The notes under the pieces are model-generated. The model did no database searches and had not been told where the DNA came from. It saw only the letters and a program-made list of their open reading frames with translations. A program made the translations under genes and the position numbers. This document shows positions 42,471-52,038 of a stretch of DNA of 64,000 nucleotides, piece by piece. Source of the stretch: Planctomycetota bacterium (GTDB taxonomy: Bacteria; Planctomycetota; UBA8742; UBA2392); NCBI GenBank assembly GCA_019636195.1, contig JAHBYA010000008.1:62001-126000 (forward strand), read 5' to 3'. Each line of letters starts with the position of its first letter. The stretch's first letter is position 1.

Positions 42471-44090
42471 TTACAGGGCCTTGTGCCGCTCTGAGGCTGC
42501 CTTGACGAAGGCCGTGAACAGGGCGTGCGGCTTCAGCGGCTTGCTCTGGAACTCGGGGTGGAACTGCACGCCGACGAAAAACGGGTGGTCTTTCAGCTCA
42601 ACAATCTCGACCAGGTCAAGCTCGGGGTTTACGCCGCTGATTACCAGCCCCTTCTCGGTCAGGCGGCCGCGGAACTCGTTATTGAATTCATAGCGGTGAC
42701 GGTGGCGCTCACTGACCAGCTCAACCCCGTAGGCCGCGCGGGCAACGGTGCCCTCAATCAGCTTGCAGGGCTGGGCGCCAAGGCGCATCGTGCCGCCCAG
42801 GTTTTTCACGCTCACCTGGTCTTTGAGCAGCGTGATCACGGGGTGCTGCGTTTCCTTGCTGAACTCGGTGCTGTTGGCGTCGCGCATGCCGGCCACATGG
42901 CGCGCGAATTCAATGACGGCAATCTGCATGCCTAAACACAGCCCGTAATAGGGCACCTTGTTTTCGCGCGCAAAGCGCACGGCGCTGATTTTGCCCTCGA
43001 TGCCGCGCTCGCCAAAGCCGCCCGGCACAAGAATGCCCGCCATGCCGCGCAGGCGCGCGCCGACATTTTCGTCGTTCAGTTCCTCGGCGTTGATGCGGTG
43101 CACCTTCACCTGCACCTTGTTGGCGATGCCGGCGTGGTCGATGCTTTCATAGACGCTTTTGTACGCGTCTTTCAGCTCGACGTACTTGCCCACGACGGCG
43201 ATGTCCACCGTGGCGGTCGGGTGCGTCACCGTGTGCACGACGTTCTGCCATGCTTCAAGGTTGGTGTTGCCTTCAGGCAAGCCCAGGCGGCGGATTAGCG
43301 CCTCATCGACACCTTCCTGGTGCAGCACCAGCGGCAGCTCGTAGATCGTGTTTTCAACGTCGCGCTCTTCAAACACGTGCTTCTTTTCGACGTTGCAGAA
43401 CATGGCAATTTTGTCGCGCATTTCCTGGGTGATCGGTTTTTCCGTGCGGCACACCAGCATGTCGGGCTGGATACCGATCTGGCGCAGTACGCCCACGCTT
43501 TGCTGGGTGGGCTTGGTCTTGAGCTCGCCGCTGGCGCGCAGGTACGGCACCAGCGTCAGGTGAATAAACACCGTGTGGTCGCGGCCGTGCTCGTAGGCGA
43601 ACTGCCGGAATGCTTCCAGAAACGCCGCGCCCTCAATGTCGCCCGCCGTGCCGCCAAGCTCGGACAGCACAATGTCGCACTCGGGCCCGTCCCACTGGCG
43701 TATGTTGCGCTTGATCTCGTTGGTGATGTGGGGCACCACCTGTACACAGCCGCCCAGATACGCGCCCTGGCGCTCTTTGTTGATCACGGTCTGGTAAATG
43801 CGGCCGCTGGTGATGTTGCTGCTGCGGCTCAGGGGCGCGGATGTGTAGCGTTCGTAGTGGCCAAGGTCCAGGTCAGTCTCGCCGCCGTCCTGCGTGACGT
43901 AAACTTCGCCGTGCTGAAAGGGGTTCATGGTGCCGGCGTCAACGTTGATGTAGGGGTCAAACTTTTGAATGCGCACGCGCAAGCCGCGCGCCTCAAGCAG
44001 CGCGCCGATGCACGCCGTGGTCAAACCTTTGCCCAGCGAGCTGACAACGCCGCCGGTAATGATCGCATGCTTGGTCACGTGCTTGGTCAT
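42471..44090 (-). CDS. pyrG: CTP synthase
   Basis: The 539-residue enzyme converts UTP to CTP with glutamine and ATP. The synthetase domain (~1-270) has [16 protein letters not shown] and [19 protein letters not shown]. The class I glutaminase domain (~295-539) has the nucleophile in [12 protein letters not shown] and His/Glu in [11 protein letters not shown]. The start at 44090 was chosen since TKHAIITGG matches the family N-terminus. Full length and apparently intact. Confidence 0.98.
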   Translation of the reverse strand: MTKHVTKHAIITGGVVSSLGKGLTTACIGALLEARGLRVRIQKFDPYINVDAGTMNPFQHGEVYVTQDGGETDLDLGHYERYTSAPLSRSSNITSGRIYQTVINKERQGAYLGGCVQVVPHITNEIKRNIRQWDGPECDIVLSELGGTAGDIEGAAFLEAFRQFAYEHGRDHTVFIHLTLVPYLRASGELKTKPTQQSVGVLRQIGIQPDMLVCRTEKPITQEMRDKIAMFCNVEKKHVFEERDVENTIYELPLVLHQEGVDEALIRRLGLPEGNTNLEAWQNVVHTVTHPTATVDIAVVGKYVELKDAYKSVYESIDHAGIANKVQVKVHRINAEELNDENVGARLRGMAGILVPGGFGERGIEGKISAVRFARENKVPYYGLCLGMQIAVIEFARHVAGMRDANSTEFSKETQHPVITLLKDQVSVKNLGGTMRLGAQPCKLIEGTVARAAYGVELVSERHRHRYEFNNEFRGRLTEKGLVISGVNPELDLVEIVELKDHPFFVGVQFHPEFQSKPLKPHALFTAFVKAASERHKAL

Positions 44091-44211
44091 GTCTCGTCTC
44101 GACTTCCGCGGGCCCGCGCTGCCGGCCAAAACAAAAGACGCCTCGCATGGAGGCGTCCGCCCGGGAGTGCAATCCTAACCACGCCCGGGCAATGCGCAAC
44201 GCTGTGGAAAG

Positions 44212-44445
44212 TCAGGCGCCGTAGGCTTCCACCAGCGCCTTGATCTCTTCCTCGCTTACGCCCACCGCGCGCAGCGTCTCAGTTTCCGCGTCGTCCACAA
44301 AGCCGCCGGACTTTTCCAGCCGCTCGGTGAACTTCTGGATTGCTTCACGTTTGCGCGTGTAGGTCTCGCGCAGCCGAAGCGCCGTCTCTTTCGGGTTCAA
44401 GCCGACGTACTTGCGGGTCACCTTGTCAACATCCAGTTCGGGCAT
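44212..44445 (-). CDS. Small helical protein, paralog A
   Basis: The 77-residue acidic protein starts MPELDVDKVTRKYVGL after a clear GGAGGG. Helix ETALRLRETYTRKREAIQKFTERLEKSGG and the C-terminal GVSEEEIKALVEAYGA are shared with the gene just upstream (44568-44813). The family is not recognised. Helical, cytoplasmic and likely a dimer or partner protein. Confidence 0.72.
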   Translation of the reverse strand: MPELDVDKVTRKYVGLNPKETALRLRETYTRKREAIQKFTERLEKSGGFVDDAETETLRAVGVSEEEIKALVEAYGA

Positions 44446-44567
44446 GGCAGGCCCTCCGTGCAACACTGCAATACTAACGAAATCTGACCCCCGAAGTTTC
44501 CTGACAAAATGACTAGTTACGTAATTCAGTTGTAACGACACAAGCAGCGGCAAAATAAAGACTTACA

Positions 44568-44813
44568 TTACTGAGAATGCTGGGCCACCAGGGACTTGAT
44601 CTCGTCTTCGCTTACGCCTACTTCGCGCAGGCCGGCAATCGCGGCGGGCGTTGCAGCTTCCCCCCATTGCAGGCTTTCCGCAAACGACTGGATCAGCCCG
44701 CGCCGGCGCATGTATTTTTCATGCAGCAGCATCGCCGTCTTGTGGCCGGGAGTGGTGTGAATTCTGCGTGTCGAAGTATCGGGTACTTCTCCGCCTGTCG
44801 CTGGCTGGACCAT
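44568..44813 (-). CDS. Small helical protein, paralog B
   Basis: The 81-residue protein has HKTAMLLHEKYMRRRGLIQSFAESL aligning with the helix of paralog A, and it ends GVSEDEIKSLVAQHSQ (A: GVSEEEIKALVEAYGA). The first ~25 residues are unlike A. The exact start is uncertain. The 122 bp between the two genes is AT-rich for this genome and probably holds the promoter of A. Confidence 0.65.
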   Translation of the reverse strand: MVQPATGGEVPDTSTRRIHTTPGHKTAMLLHEKYMRRRGLIQSFAESLQWGEAATPAAIAGLREVGVSEDEIKSLVAQHSQ

Positions 44814-45163
44814 CCTGCGTCTCCACGCGCCGACACTGATTGTATGCCGCGCGAATCAAGTCTCCAAGCAGAATGTGAACTCGCGGCCGCAAGCATCAAC
44901 CCGATCGCACAAGCCACGCGTGCAGTCAGTAGAAACTGTGCACGATCAGGCCCCGCATTGCACTGAAAGTGCACCGCCTTCGCGGCGCATCGAGTGTTTC
45001 ACTGTGTGAGTCTCTTTCGCTATACTCCGCTTCGAAGTGGACGCAATCGTTGCACGCAGCCGCATCGACAAGTCCCTTGAGCCTCAGATTGTGCTTGATG
45101 CCAGACACACGGCGGCAAGCGGTCAGCTCTATGCTTCGCCGGACACTCAGGAGGGCATGCGCC
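44814..45163. other. Intergenic region without a recognised gene
   Basis: About 350 bp between divergent genes. A short frame on each strand exists but neither looks coding. A possible plus-strand promoter is TTTCAC (44997-45002), an 18-bp spacer and TATACT (45021-45026). This would give a leader of about 130 nt before the gene at 45164. A small inverted repeat TTGCACT-gaa-AGTGCAC lies near 44960-44975. Confidence 0.5.
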
Positions 45164-46962
45164 ATGGCGAAATTTGCGGGCGAGTGGTCATCCAGAAAGC
45201 GATGGGTGCCGGCTGTTGCGTTGATCTTCGCGACGGTAGCGGTTTGTGCGGCGCAACAGGCTCAGACCGTTCACAAGCCCACATGGGGCCCCGCGCTTCA
45301 GCGCAACGTTGTGCCCGTTGAAATTGTGCTCAAGGATGCCGCGGGCAACCCTGTTGTTTACGACCGCCACAGCCAGACCAGTGCCGCGATCGACCAGGTG
45401 CACAGAGTCGATGGCAAACACTCGTGGTACGTGCCGACGCACGTCAGCCACACACAAGGCAAGCTGTTTGGCGGCTCGCCCTCAAAGCCGGGACTTGAAC
45501 CTGGCGAATACGATGTCTCGGTCGTGTTCGGCCGCTACGGCAAAGTTCAGGCACGCGTTACCGTCGGCGAGAAGGGGCTGCGCACGGAGCTGCGCCTGCC
45601 GCTCAGCCGCAAGGTCGTGCGCGTGCGCTTTGTGGACCAGCAGGGCCAGCCCATTGCCGCCATCCCGTACATGCCGAGGTTCGAAGAAGAGGAAGTTTAC
45701 AACACCGTGCGGCCGGGCGTGCTGCCCGAGCCGGTGCTTCGACTGCCGCCGACACGACAGCAGGATGATCCCGACTTGAGCGGCGGATTCAATTACAGAC
45801 GCGCCCGCGGCGGTGGCGTTCATCGCGTCGTACCGCGGAGTACGCTGCAAAACGCGGCGGATTCAATTACAGACGCGCCCGCGGCGGTGGCAAACCGCAG
45901 GCGGTTGTGCTGGACAACGGCTGGTGCAGCGCCACGGTGTTTGACGGCGGCGAGGGCGTCCTGAAGTTTCTGCTGGGCAAGGACTCTTTCGGTGTTGAGC
46001 AGTTTGAAGTCGCGGCCCCGTTCACCAAAAACGAGTACACCGCGAAAGTCGCTCCATCCAGGGCTTGGCAGGAGTTCGACCCAGCAAAGTTTGAGATACT
46101 GAATGAAGGCGACCCCGGCCTGGCAAAACACAACACCCCGGCCTCGGACACAAATGCCCCCCGGTCCACGCGCCATGTGCTGAAGTTTGCGTTCTCGCCG
46201 ACAGTCGCCGCCTGGGCGCGCTACGCGAAGCTGATGCACGGCGGTAACTACGCCCACGGGCGGATCGAGGCCGGCGGTGTGAGTTTTGACCGCGAGATTG
46301 ACGCGGCCTCGTGGCTTGAACTTCACTCACGGCCTGCGGGCTGGGAAGTGTTCGATACCGACTCCGGCAGCGACCTTGCCAGCCAAGCTGCCCGGCGCCT
46401 CCGCGATGATGATCGCAGCTGGTGCCTGCGAACCGACGGCACGGGCCGCGTCGTGGGCGTCTTTGCACGGTTGCTGGCCGCCGATGGCACGCCCGCGCGA
46501 TTTGCAGAGGCGTCGGTTTTTCTGCTCGCCGACGACAAGCAGGCGCAGGAAATGCGCAAACTTGAAGCCGACCTTGCCGCTGCCGGCAAGCGGCCCAAGC
46601 CTCCGGAGGAACTGCCCACGAGTGAACAGAACGAATTGCGCGATGCCGCCGAACTGGGCGACCTTGAAGCGCTCAAGAAGGCCATGAGCCCGGCAACCTA
46701 CGAAGCACTGGCCAAACGCGAGCACCGCATTCGTTATGCAATGTTCGGCGCATGGTACGACAGCCACCAACGCATCGACGCTGACGCCGACGGCTACCTG
46801 ATTGCGCCGCACTTCAAACTGGAAAAGGGCAAGCAGTACGTGATGTACCTGTGGCACACGTCGCGCGACGATCTGAAGCCGGATGCACGCATCGTAGTCC
46901 GCGGCGAAGGCGACGTGACGGACCTGGGTGTGATCCGGCTGCCGGCCCCCGAAAAGCGCTGA
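45164..46962 (+). pseudogene. Secreted protein gene frameshifted by an internal duplication
   Basis: The start ATG 45164 has AGGAGGG upstream and begins a signal peptide (WVPAVALIFATVAVCAAQQ). The first frame reads well through GGFNYRRARGGG at ~45816, then runs 50 residues out of frame to a stop at 45964. The correct continuation (KPQAVVLDNGWCSATVFDGGEG) is in another frame that ends at 46962. The shift is explained by a 38-bp repeat (45780-45817 and 45854-45891) 74 bp apart. Removing 74 bp restores one 574-residue protein. N-terminal Ig-like beta domains are seen (VVPVEIVLKDAAGNPV). The rest is not recognised. An assembly or base-call artefact is not excluded. Confidence 0.75.
45780..45891 (+). 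repeat. 38-bp direct repeat flanking 36 bp, causing a frameshift
   Basis: Copies at 45780-45817 and 45854-45891 are identical. The 36-bp spacer (GTTCATCGCG...GCAAAAC) contains GTAC-cgcgga-GTAC. The unit length of 74 is not a multiple of three. Confidence 0.85.
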
Positions 46963-46976
46963 CGCGCAGGGCGCGG

Positions 46977-47573
46977 TCAGCGATTCTTTGTGCCGCGGCC
47001 GCCCGCCAGCTTTTTCAGCACCGCGCGACCCCGTGGCGACAGGCGGTAGCCGGTGCCCAGGCTTTCGGTCAGGCCAAGCGCCTTCAACTTCCGCACGTCG
47101 CGTTTGAAGTCGGGGGTCTGTCGCCCCGACAGCGGCGCCAGGTTTCCGGCGCGCACACCCGGGTTGTCGTGAATCAGTTGCAGCACCACCCGCGTCCATG
47201 GCCCGCCCTTGGCGCGCGCATCCATCTGTGCCAGCCGCTTCAATACGTCGGGAAAGTCCCCTGCATTGGTTCTGTTTCGCAGCGCAATGCGCGGGTCTGC
47301 GCCGTGAAAGTGCAGGTTGATCCTGTACAACACGCCGGGGCGCTGGCCCGCGATGTCGGCCAACAACGCGTCAAGCGATGCAAAACCGGCTGCTCTTGCG
47401 TCGCCGGCTGACAGGTCATCGGTCGCAACTTCCTGCACCGAGTCAATCGCGACAACGCCGACCGACGTGAGCAGCGTGCCGCCCGCCATTACCGTCGGGC
47501 GCCGCCAGCGCCGAAACGCGCGCGTGATTGCGCCGGCCTGAATCCCGTCCAGGAACTTCTGCCTGAACAGCAT
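46977..47573 (-). CDS. ASCH-like domain protein with C-terminal winged helix
   Basis: The 198-residue protein begins MLFRQKFLDGIQAGAITRAFRRWRRP, a common opening of ASCH/PUA-like RNA-binding domains (to ~residue 100, DPRIALRN). The second part (DNPGVRAGNLAPLSG ... KALGLTESLGTGYRLSPRG) reads as a winged helix. The role may be in RNA or nucleotide binding but is unknown. It starts 2 nt after the stop of the cystathionine beta-synthase gene, so it is co-transcribed. Confidence 0.75.
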   Translation of the reverse strand: MLFRQKFLDGIQAGAITRAFRRWRRPTVMAGGTLLTSVGVVAIDSVQEVATDDLSAGDARAAGFASLDALLADIAGQRPGVLYRINLHFHGADPRIALRNRTNAGDFPDVLKRLAQMDARAKGGPWTRVVLQLIHDNPGVRAGNLAPLSGRQTPDFKRDVRKLKALGLTESLGTGYRLSPRGRAVLKKLAGGRGTKNR

Positions 47574-47575
47574 GG

Positions 47576-48937
47576 CTACAACACCGCCACGAGGTCGGCT
47601 TTGGTCAAAATGCCCCAGTCACCGGATGCGCGCTTGATCAGCGCCGCACCGGGGTCGTGCTCGACGACTTTGAGCAACTCGCCCACCGTGATTTCTTCAT
47701 CGACGACCGGCAGCGGCTTGCCCATCACCTCGCGCACCTTGATCTGGTCAAGCTTGCGGCCTTCCAGCAGCAGCTTGAGCAACTGGCCGTCGTACAGCGC
47801 GCCTACGGGCGTGCCGTTTTCGAGCACCGGAATCTGGCTCAGGTCCAGCGTCTTTACGTGCACCATGACTTCGCTGAGTACCTGGCTTGGCTCGGCTGTG
47901 ACCAGCTTGCGGCCGCGCTGGCGCAACAGAATCTCGCCGGCTGTGACGTCGCTGCGCTCAAGAAAGCCGTTTTCGCGCATCCAGTCGTCGCTGTACATCT
48001 TGGACAGGTAGCGGTCGCCGACGTCGCACAAAAATACGACGGGCAAGTCGCCCTTGCCGGCGCCGTTGGCCTTGAGCCACTTGACGGCGCCGGCGACGTT
48101 GTTGCCGGTGCTGCCGCCCGTAAAGATGCCCTCAAGGCGCACCAGTTTGCGCGCGGCCAGGTAGGCTTCGCGGTCGTTGACCGCAACCACGTCGTCGATA
48201 TGCGTGAAGTCCATGGTGCCGGGAATGTAGTCAAGGCCGATGCCTTCCACGGTGTACTGGCGCGGGGCGGGCTTGGCGCTGCGGTCACGGTAGTACGGCG
48301 CGTAGTAGCTGCCGTCGGGGTCGCACAGCACAACTTTGATGTCGGGGTTGCGCTCTTTGAGAAACCTGCCGACGCCGTTGATCGTGCCGCCGGTGCCGGC
48401 GCCCGCGAAAAAGTGCGTCAGTTTGCCGTCGGTCTGCTGCCAGATTTCAGCGGCGGTTGTTTCGTAATGCACCTGCGGGTTGCTCTGGTTTTCAAACTGG
48501 CCGGCAAACCAGCCGCCCGGCGTTTCGGCGGCGATGCGTTTGGCGACATTGGCGTAATGCAGCGGGCTTGACTTGTCAACAGCGGTGGGCGTGACAATGA
48601 CCTTGGCGCCGTAGGCGCGCAGCAGGTCGATCTTTTCCTTGCTCATCTTGTCGGGCAGGCAAAACACGCACTTGTAGCCCAGGTTGTTGGCCGCAATCGC
48701 AAGGCCAAGGCCGGTGTTGCCGGCAGTGCCTTCGGTGATGGTGCCGCCGGGCTTCAGCAGGCCCTTGGCCTCGGCGTCGCGGATCATGGCAATGCCGATG
48801 CGGTCTTTGACCGAGCCGCCGGGGTTCAGGTGGTCCAGCTTGCCGACCAGCGTGAACGGCAGGCCGTCACTGAAGCGCGAAAGCCGCACCATCGGCGTGT
48901 CGCCGATGCAGTCAAGAATCGAATTCAGAATTGCCAT
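47576..48937 (-). CDS. Cystathionine beta-synthase with CBS domain pair
   Basis: The 453-residue PLP enzyme condenses serine and homocysteine, or related substrates. The PLP lysine is in LNPGGSVKDRIG, the phosphate loop in GTAGNTGLGLA and the second Gly loop in AGAGTGGTINGVGRFLKE. After residue ~335 come two CBS modules (VMVHVKTLDLSQIPVLENGTPVGAL and VREVMGKPLPVVDEEITVGELL). Pyridoxal-enzyme-plus-CBS-pair architecture separates it from plain cysteine synthase. No heme-binding N-terminal region is seen. Confidence 0.9.
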   Translation of the reverse strand: MAILNSILDCIGDTPMVRLSRFSDGLPFTLVGKLDHLNPGGSVKDRIGIAMIRDAEAKGLLKPGGTITEGTAGNTGLGLAIAANNLGYKCVFCLPDKMSKEKIDLLRAYGAKVIVTPTAVDKSSPLHYANVAKRIAAETPGGWFAGQFENQSNPQVHYETTAAEIWQQTDGKLTHFFAGAGTGGTINGVGRFLKERNPDIKVVLCDPDGSYYAPYYRDRSAKPAPRQYTVEGIGLDYIPGTMDFTHIDDVVAVNDREAYLAARKLVRLEGIFTGGSTGNNVAGAVKWLKANGAGKGDLPVVFLCDVGDRYLSKMYSDDWMRENGFLERSDVTAGEILLRQRGRKLVTAEPSQVLSEVMVHVKTLDLSQIPVLENGTPVGALYDGQLLKLLLEGRKLDQIKVREVMGKPLPVVDEEITVGELLKVVEHDPGAALIKRASGDWGILTKADLVAVL

Positions 48938-49024
48938 GGCGGTCCCGTGTCTGCTGTCCCGCGCCCCGTGTCGCTGCCATTGCTGCGTTGCGCCGGCTCG
49001 ACACAGGGCCGCGCGCCCCGGACG

Positions 49025-49534
49025 CTAGACCTGTTTCAGGCACTCGTCAAACACGCGCATCATGGTCTTGTCGGGCAGGTAAAAGCTGACCTCCTCGACC
49101 GTGCTTTCGCGCGTGTCGTGGCGCAGCACCTCGCTCAGCAGCAGTTCTGCCACGCGCTTGATCGGGATGTGGCTGGTCGCCATGCCGATCGGCGGCACAG
49201 CCACCGTGCGCGCACCGATTTCGGAAGCGCGCTTGAGCGCCGCACGCAGGCTGTTGACGATGCTGTCCTCGGTGCTGACCTGGTCGTAGTTCATGCTGGC
49301 GGCGTGGATCACCCAACGGGCATCCAGGTCGCCCGCGTCGGTCACCACTGCATCTCCCAAGTCCAGCTTGCCTATGGCAAGGCACTGGCGGATGATCTCG
49401 GTGTCGATGTCCGGCCCGAGGCTGCAATGCGCTTCTTCGGCAAAGATGAGGTCGTTGTTGATTTCACTGACGATGGCATCGGCTTGGGCTTCCTTGACGG
49501 TGCCAAGCTTGAGGTGGATGTGTTCCTTGTTCAT
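49025..49534 (-). CDS. Macro-domain protein
   Basis: The 169-residue protein has the macro-domain start IHLKLGTVKEAQADAIVSEINNDLI. The usual NAANxxL is changed to SEINNDL, then VIHAASMNY and RTVAVPPIGMATSHIP follow. The fold binds ADP-ribose or its derivatives. The altered substrate loop means hydrolase activity cannot be assumed. GGAGG precedes the ATG. Confidence 0.83.
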   Translation of the reverse strand: MNKEHIHLKLGTVKEAQADAIVSEINNDLIFAEEAHCSLGPDIDTEIIRQCLAIGKLDLGDAVVTDAGDLDARWVIHAASMNYDQVSTEDSIVNSLRAALKRASEIGARTVAVPPIGMATSHIPIKRVAELLLSEVLRHDTRESTVEEVSFYLPDKTMMRVFDECLKQV

Positions 49535-49586
49535 GAAGCCTCCGCGAGGCGCCCCTTATACGGACAAACCGCGCGCTGAAAAGCGC

Positions 49587-49615
49587 TTGGAATCCCGCCC
49601 CCGGCCCCGCACAAT
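49587..49615 (+). promoter_or_regulatory. Leaderless promoter of the second TPR gene
   Basis: TTGGAA (49587-49592), a 17-bp spacer and CACAAT (49610-49615) lie 6 nt before the ATG. This is the same layout as the promoter of the paralog at 2549. Confidence 0.45.
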
Positions 49616-49621
49616 CATGCC

Positions 49622-51091
49622 ATGCACGCCGAGGTGGCCTACCTTTTCCGGCACGCGCTGATGCGTGAGGCGGCTTACGCCCTGCATACGCCGCGTGACC
49701 GCGCGCGCCTGCACGTGCTGGTCGTCGATGTCGTTGAGGCCACATTCACGACCGCTGAAGTCGCAGGCCTTGCCGCCGACCTTGCCGACCACCTGCAACA
49801 CGCCCAGCAGTTGCGCGCTACCACCAACCTGCGCGAGCTCAAGGCGCTGGCAGAGCGCGAACTGCAACTGCTGCTGCTTGCAGCCGGGCACTGCCGGCAG
49901 CGCTACGAGAACGCCGAGGCCGTTGCGCTGTATGACAGGGCCTGCTCCCACGGCGCCGCCGAGGCCGACATGCGCATCAGCGCCCTGCTGAACGCGGGCC
50001 AGGTGCTGCTGTATTCGGGTTCGCCGGCATCCGCCCGCGAACGTTTTGAACAGGCTGAGCGGCTGGCCGCCGCCGACGGCTTGCGCGCCCGGCAGGGCCA
50101 CGCGCTGCGCGGCATCGGCATAGCGCTGGCGCACACGCAGGGCCAGCCCGCGGCAATCCCGTGGCTGGAGCGCGCACAGGCGGCGCTGCGTGAAGCCGGC
50201 GACACCAAGGGCGAGGCGCTGGCGCAAAGCAACCTGGCGCAACTGCGGCGCAGCACCACCAGCATGGATGACTCGCTGGCGCAGATGCGCAACGCGCGGG
50301 CAATGCAGCGGCAGGCCGGCGACCGCAAGGGCGAGGGCCCAACGCTGAACAACCTCGGCAACCTGCTGCGCGACATGGGCCGCTACGCGGAAGCTGAAGC
50401 GTGCTTTCTTGAAGGCATCGAGATTGCCCGCGAGCACCGCGACGTGCAGCTTGAAGGGTCGCTCACCGGCAACCTGTCGTCCCTGTACCGCGATTGGGGC
50501 CGCTTTGAGCACGCCATCGAAGCCAACCGCCGCGCACTTGAGTTCGCTCGCGCCTGCGGCGACGCGCGCAGCATGGGCGTGGCGCTGACCAACCGCGCGC
50601 TGCTGCTGCACACAACCAAACAGGACGCCGCGTCACAGCAGGCCTATGCGCAGGCGCTTGCACAACTGCGCGAAGCCGGCGACCGCATGTGGCAGGGCAT
50701 AGCCCTGCTGAACCTGGGGATGCTGCACACCGAGCACAAACGCTTTGCGGACGCCGAGCCGCCCCTGCAGGACGCGCTTGCAACCTTCATGACCCTCCGC
50801 GACCGCGCCAGCGAAGGCGTGGCGCGTGGCCTGCTGGCGGCTGTGTTTGACGCCACGGGCCGCAAGGACAAGGCGGAGGATTCCTACCGCGGCAGCGTCG
50901 CACTGCTTGAGCAGTCAGGCCACGCCGACCAGGAAGCCGACTTTCGGGGCCGCTACGCCTGTTGGCTGAGAAAGAATGGTCACAACGGCAAGGCCGACGA
51001 ACATTTCGAGCGCGCGCTGGCCATGTACGCCAGCCGCAACGACCGGGCCGGCGCCGACAAACTTCGGAAGCGCTGGGATGAGCTGGCGTGA
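49622..51091 (+). CDS. TPR-repeat protein, paralog of the gene at 2549
   Basis: The 489-residue protein begins HAEVAYLFRHALMREAAY, nearly identical to the other paralog at this point. It continues as TPR helices (AAGHCRQRYENAEAVALYDRACS, GKGEGPTLNN-like units such as NLGNLLRDMGRYAEAEACFLEGIEIAREH). The central repeats fit the ~40-residue TPR_12-like type. As in the paralog, the N-terminal ATPase of full-length relatives is missing. No Shine-Dalgarno sequence is present. Possibly a stand-alone scaffold or sensor arm. Confidence 0.8.
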   Translation: MHAEVAYLFRHALMREAAYALHTPRDRARLHVLVVDVVEATFTTAEVAGLAADLADHLQHAQQLRATTNLRELKALAERELQLLLLAAGHCRQRYENAEAVALYDRACSHGAAEADMRISALLNAGQVLLYSGSPASARERFEQAERLAAADGLRARQGHALRGIGIALAHTQGQPAAIPWLERAQAALREAGDTKGEALAQSNLAQLRRSTTSMDDSLAQMRNARAMQRQAGDRKGEGPTLNNLGNLLRDMGRYAEAEACFLEGIEIAREHRDVQLEGSLTGNLSSLYRDWGRFEHAIEANRRALEFARACGDARSMGVALTNRALLLHTTKQDAASQQAYAQALAQLREAGDRMWQGIALLNLGMLHTEHKRFADAEPPLQDALATFMTLRDRASEGVARGLLAAVFDATGRKDKAEDSYRGSVALLEQSGHADQEADFRGRYACWLRKNGHNGKADEHFERALAMYASRNDRAGADKLRKRWDELA

Positions 51092-51110
51092 ATTTCCCGC
51101 CGCTACCCGC

Positions 51111-51138
51111 TTGATTTGGCATGGCGCGTCAGTACCTT
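51111..51138 (+). promoter_or_regulatory. Probable promoter of rplU-rpmA
   Basis: TTGATT (51111-51116), a 16-bp spacer and TACCTT (51133-51138) give a leader of about 70 nt before rplU. Confidence 0.4.
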
Positions 51139-51212
51139 TTGCGCCCCGGTTCGGTCTTCGGGTTTGAGCGTCCTTTGGACCCCCGCTGACCGCCGAGATA
51201 CGAAAGACAGCC

Positions 51213-51527
51213 ATGTACGCGATTGTTGCAGACGGCGGCCGCCAGTACCGCGTCGAAAAAGGGATGGAACTGAAGCTGGACCGGCTGGCCCAGGAAAAGG
51301 GCAGCAAGTTCAAGCTTGAAAACGTGTTGTTGGTGGCCAACGGCGCCGACGTAAAGGTCGGCAAGCCCAAGGTCGCGGGCGCGAGCGTCGAGGTGGAAGT
51401 GATCGACGAAGTGAAGGACAAGAAGTTGATTGCCTTCACGTACCGCCGCCGCAAAGCCAACAGCAAACGCAAGCGCGGCCATCGGCAGCGCCACACACTG
51501 GTAAAGGTAACGGAAATCAAGGCATAG
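51213..51527 (+). CDS. rplU: 50S ribosomal protein L21
   Basis: The 104-residue protein has [32 protein letters not shown], and the Lys/Arg-rich C-terminal [21 protein letters not shown] that binds 23S rRNA. It precedes rpmA as in most bacteria. Confidence 0.97.
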   Translation: MYAIVADGGRQYRVEKGMELKLDRLAQEKGSKFKLENVLLVANGADVKVGKPKVAGASVEVEVIDEVKDKKLIAFTYRRRKANSKRKRGHRQRHTLVKVTEIKA

Positions 51528-51530
51528 GAG

Positions 51531-51593
51531 GCAGGAAGCAGGCGGCAGGTGAAGGGGCGATTGTCCCTGAAACCTGAAACCTGGAACCTGCGG
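51531..51593 (+). repeat. Two heptanucleotide tandem repeats between rplU and rpmA
   Basis: First tract GCAGGAA, GCAGGCG, GCAGGTG (51531-51551). Second tract CCTGAAA, CCTGAAA, CCTGGAA, CCTGCGG (51566-51593), ending 5 nt before the rpmA start codon. Both have a strict 7-bp period. No Shine-Dalgarno site separates the second tract from the ATG. Confidence 0.75.
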
Positions 51594-51598
51594 CACCC

Positions 51599-51853
51599 AT
51601 GGCACACAAAAAAGGCGGCGGCAGCACCAAGAACGGTCGCGACAGCAACCCCAAGTACCGGGGCCTCAAGCGCGCGGGCGGCCAGTTCGTGCGCGCCGGG
51701 CACATCCTGGTTCGCCAGAAGGGCACCAAGTATCACCCCGGCCTGAACGTCGGTATGGGCCGCGACTTCACGTTGTTTGCCCTGTGCGACGGCGTGATGT
51801 GTTTCTCCGGAAAGACCCGGAAAAAGGTGAACGTCCAGCCGCAAGCAGCATAG
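51599..51853 (+). CDS. rpmA: 50S ribosomal protein L27
   Basis: The 84-residue protein starts [17 protein letters not shown], the conserved N-terminal tail that reaches the peptidyl-transferase centre. [21 protein letters not shown] and [16 protein letters not shown] follow. There is no N-terminal extension for Prp cleavage. Confidence 0.97.
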   Translation: MAHKKGGGSTKNGRDSNPKYRGLKRAGGQFVRAGHILVRQKGTKYHPGLNVGMGRDFTLFALCDGVMCFSGKTRKKVNVQPQAA

Positions 51854-51872
51854 AAGCACAAGACGCTCATCC

Positions 51873-51906
51873 CGCCCGGGTCCAAGGACCCGGGCGTTTT
51901 GTTTTG
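51873..51906 (+). terminator. Terminator of rplU-rpmA
   Basis: An 11-bp stem (CGCCCGGGTCC/GGACCCGGGCG, 51873-51896) is followed by TTTTGTTTTG. Confidence 0.9.
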
Positions 51907-52038
51907 ATTGGCGGCAAGGGCAGGAAGGGGGATACGATGCGAATGCGATGTTTGAGCCGTTAGCAACCGGGCAACGTGAGTACAGGAACTGAAGTGTTTA
52001 CGGAAAGGCGGCAAGACCGCCAAAACTGGAGAAATGCC

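Noticed and set aside
44926..45165. 79-residue minus-strand frame in the 350-bp gap
   Set aside because: No ribosome binding site, no recognisable pattern, and it crosses a likely promoter of the plus-strand gene.
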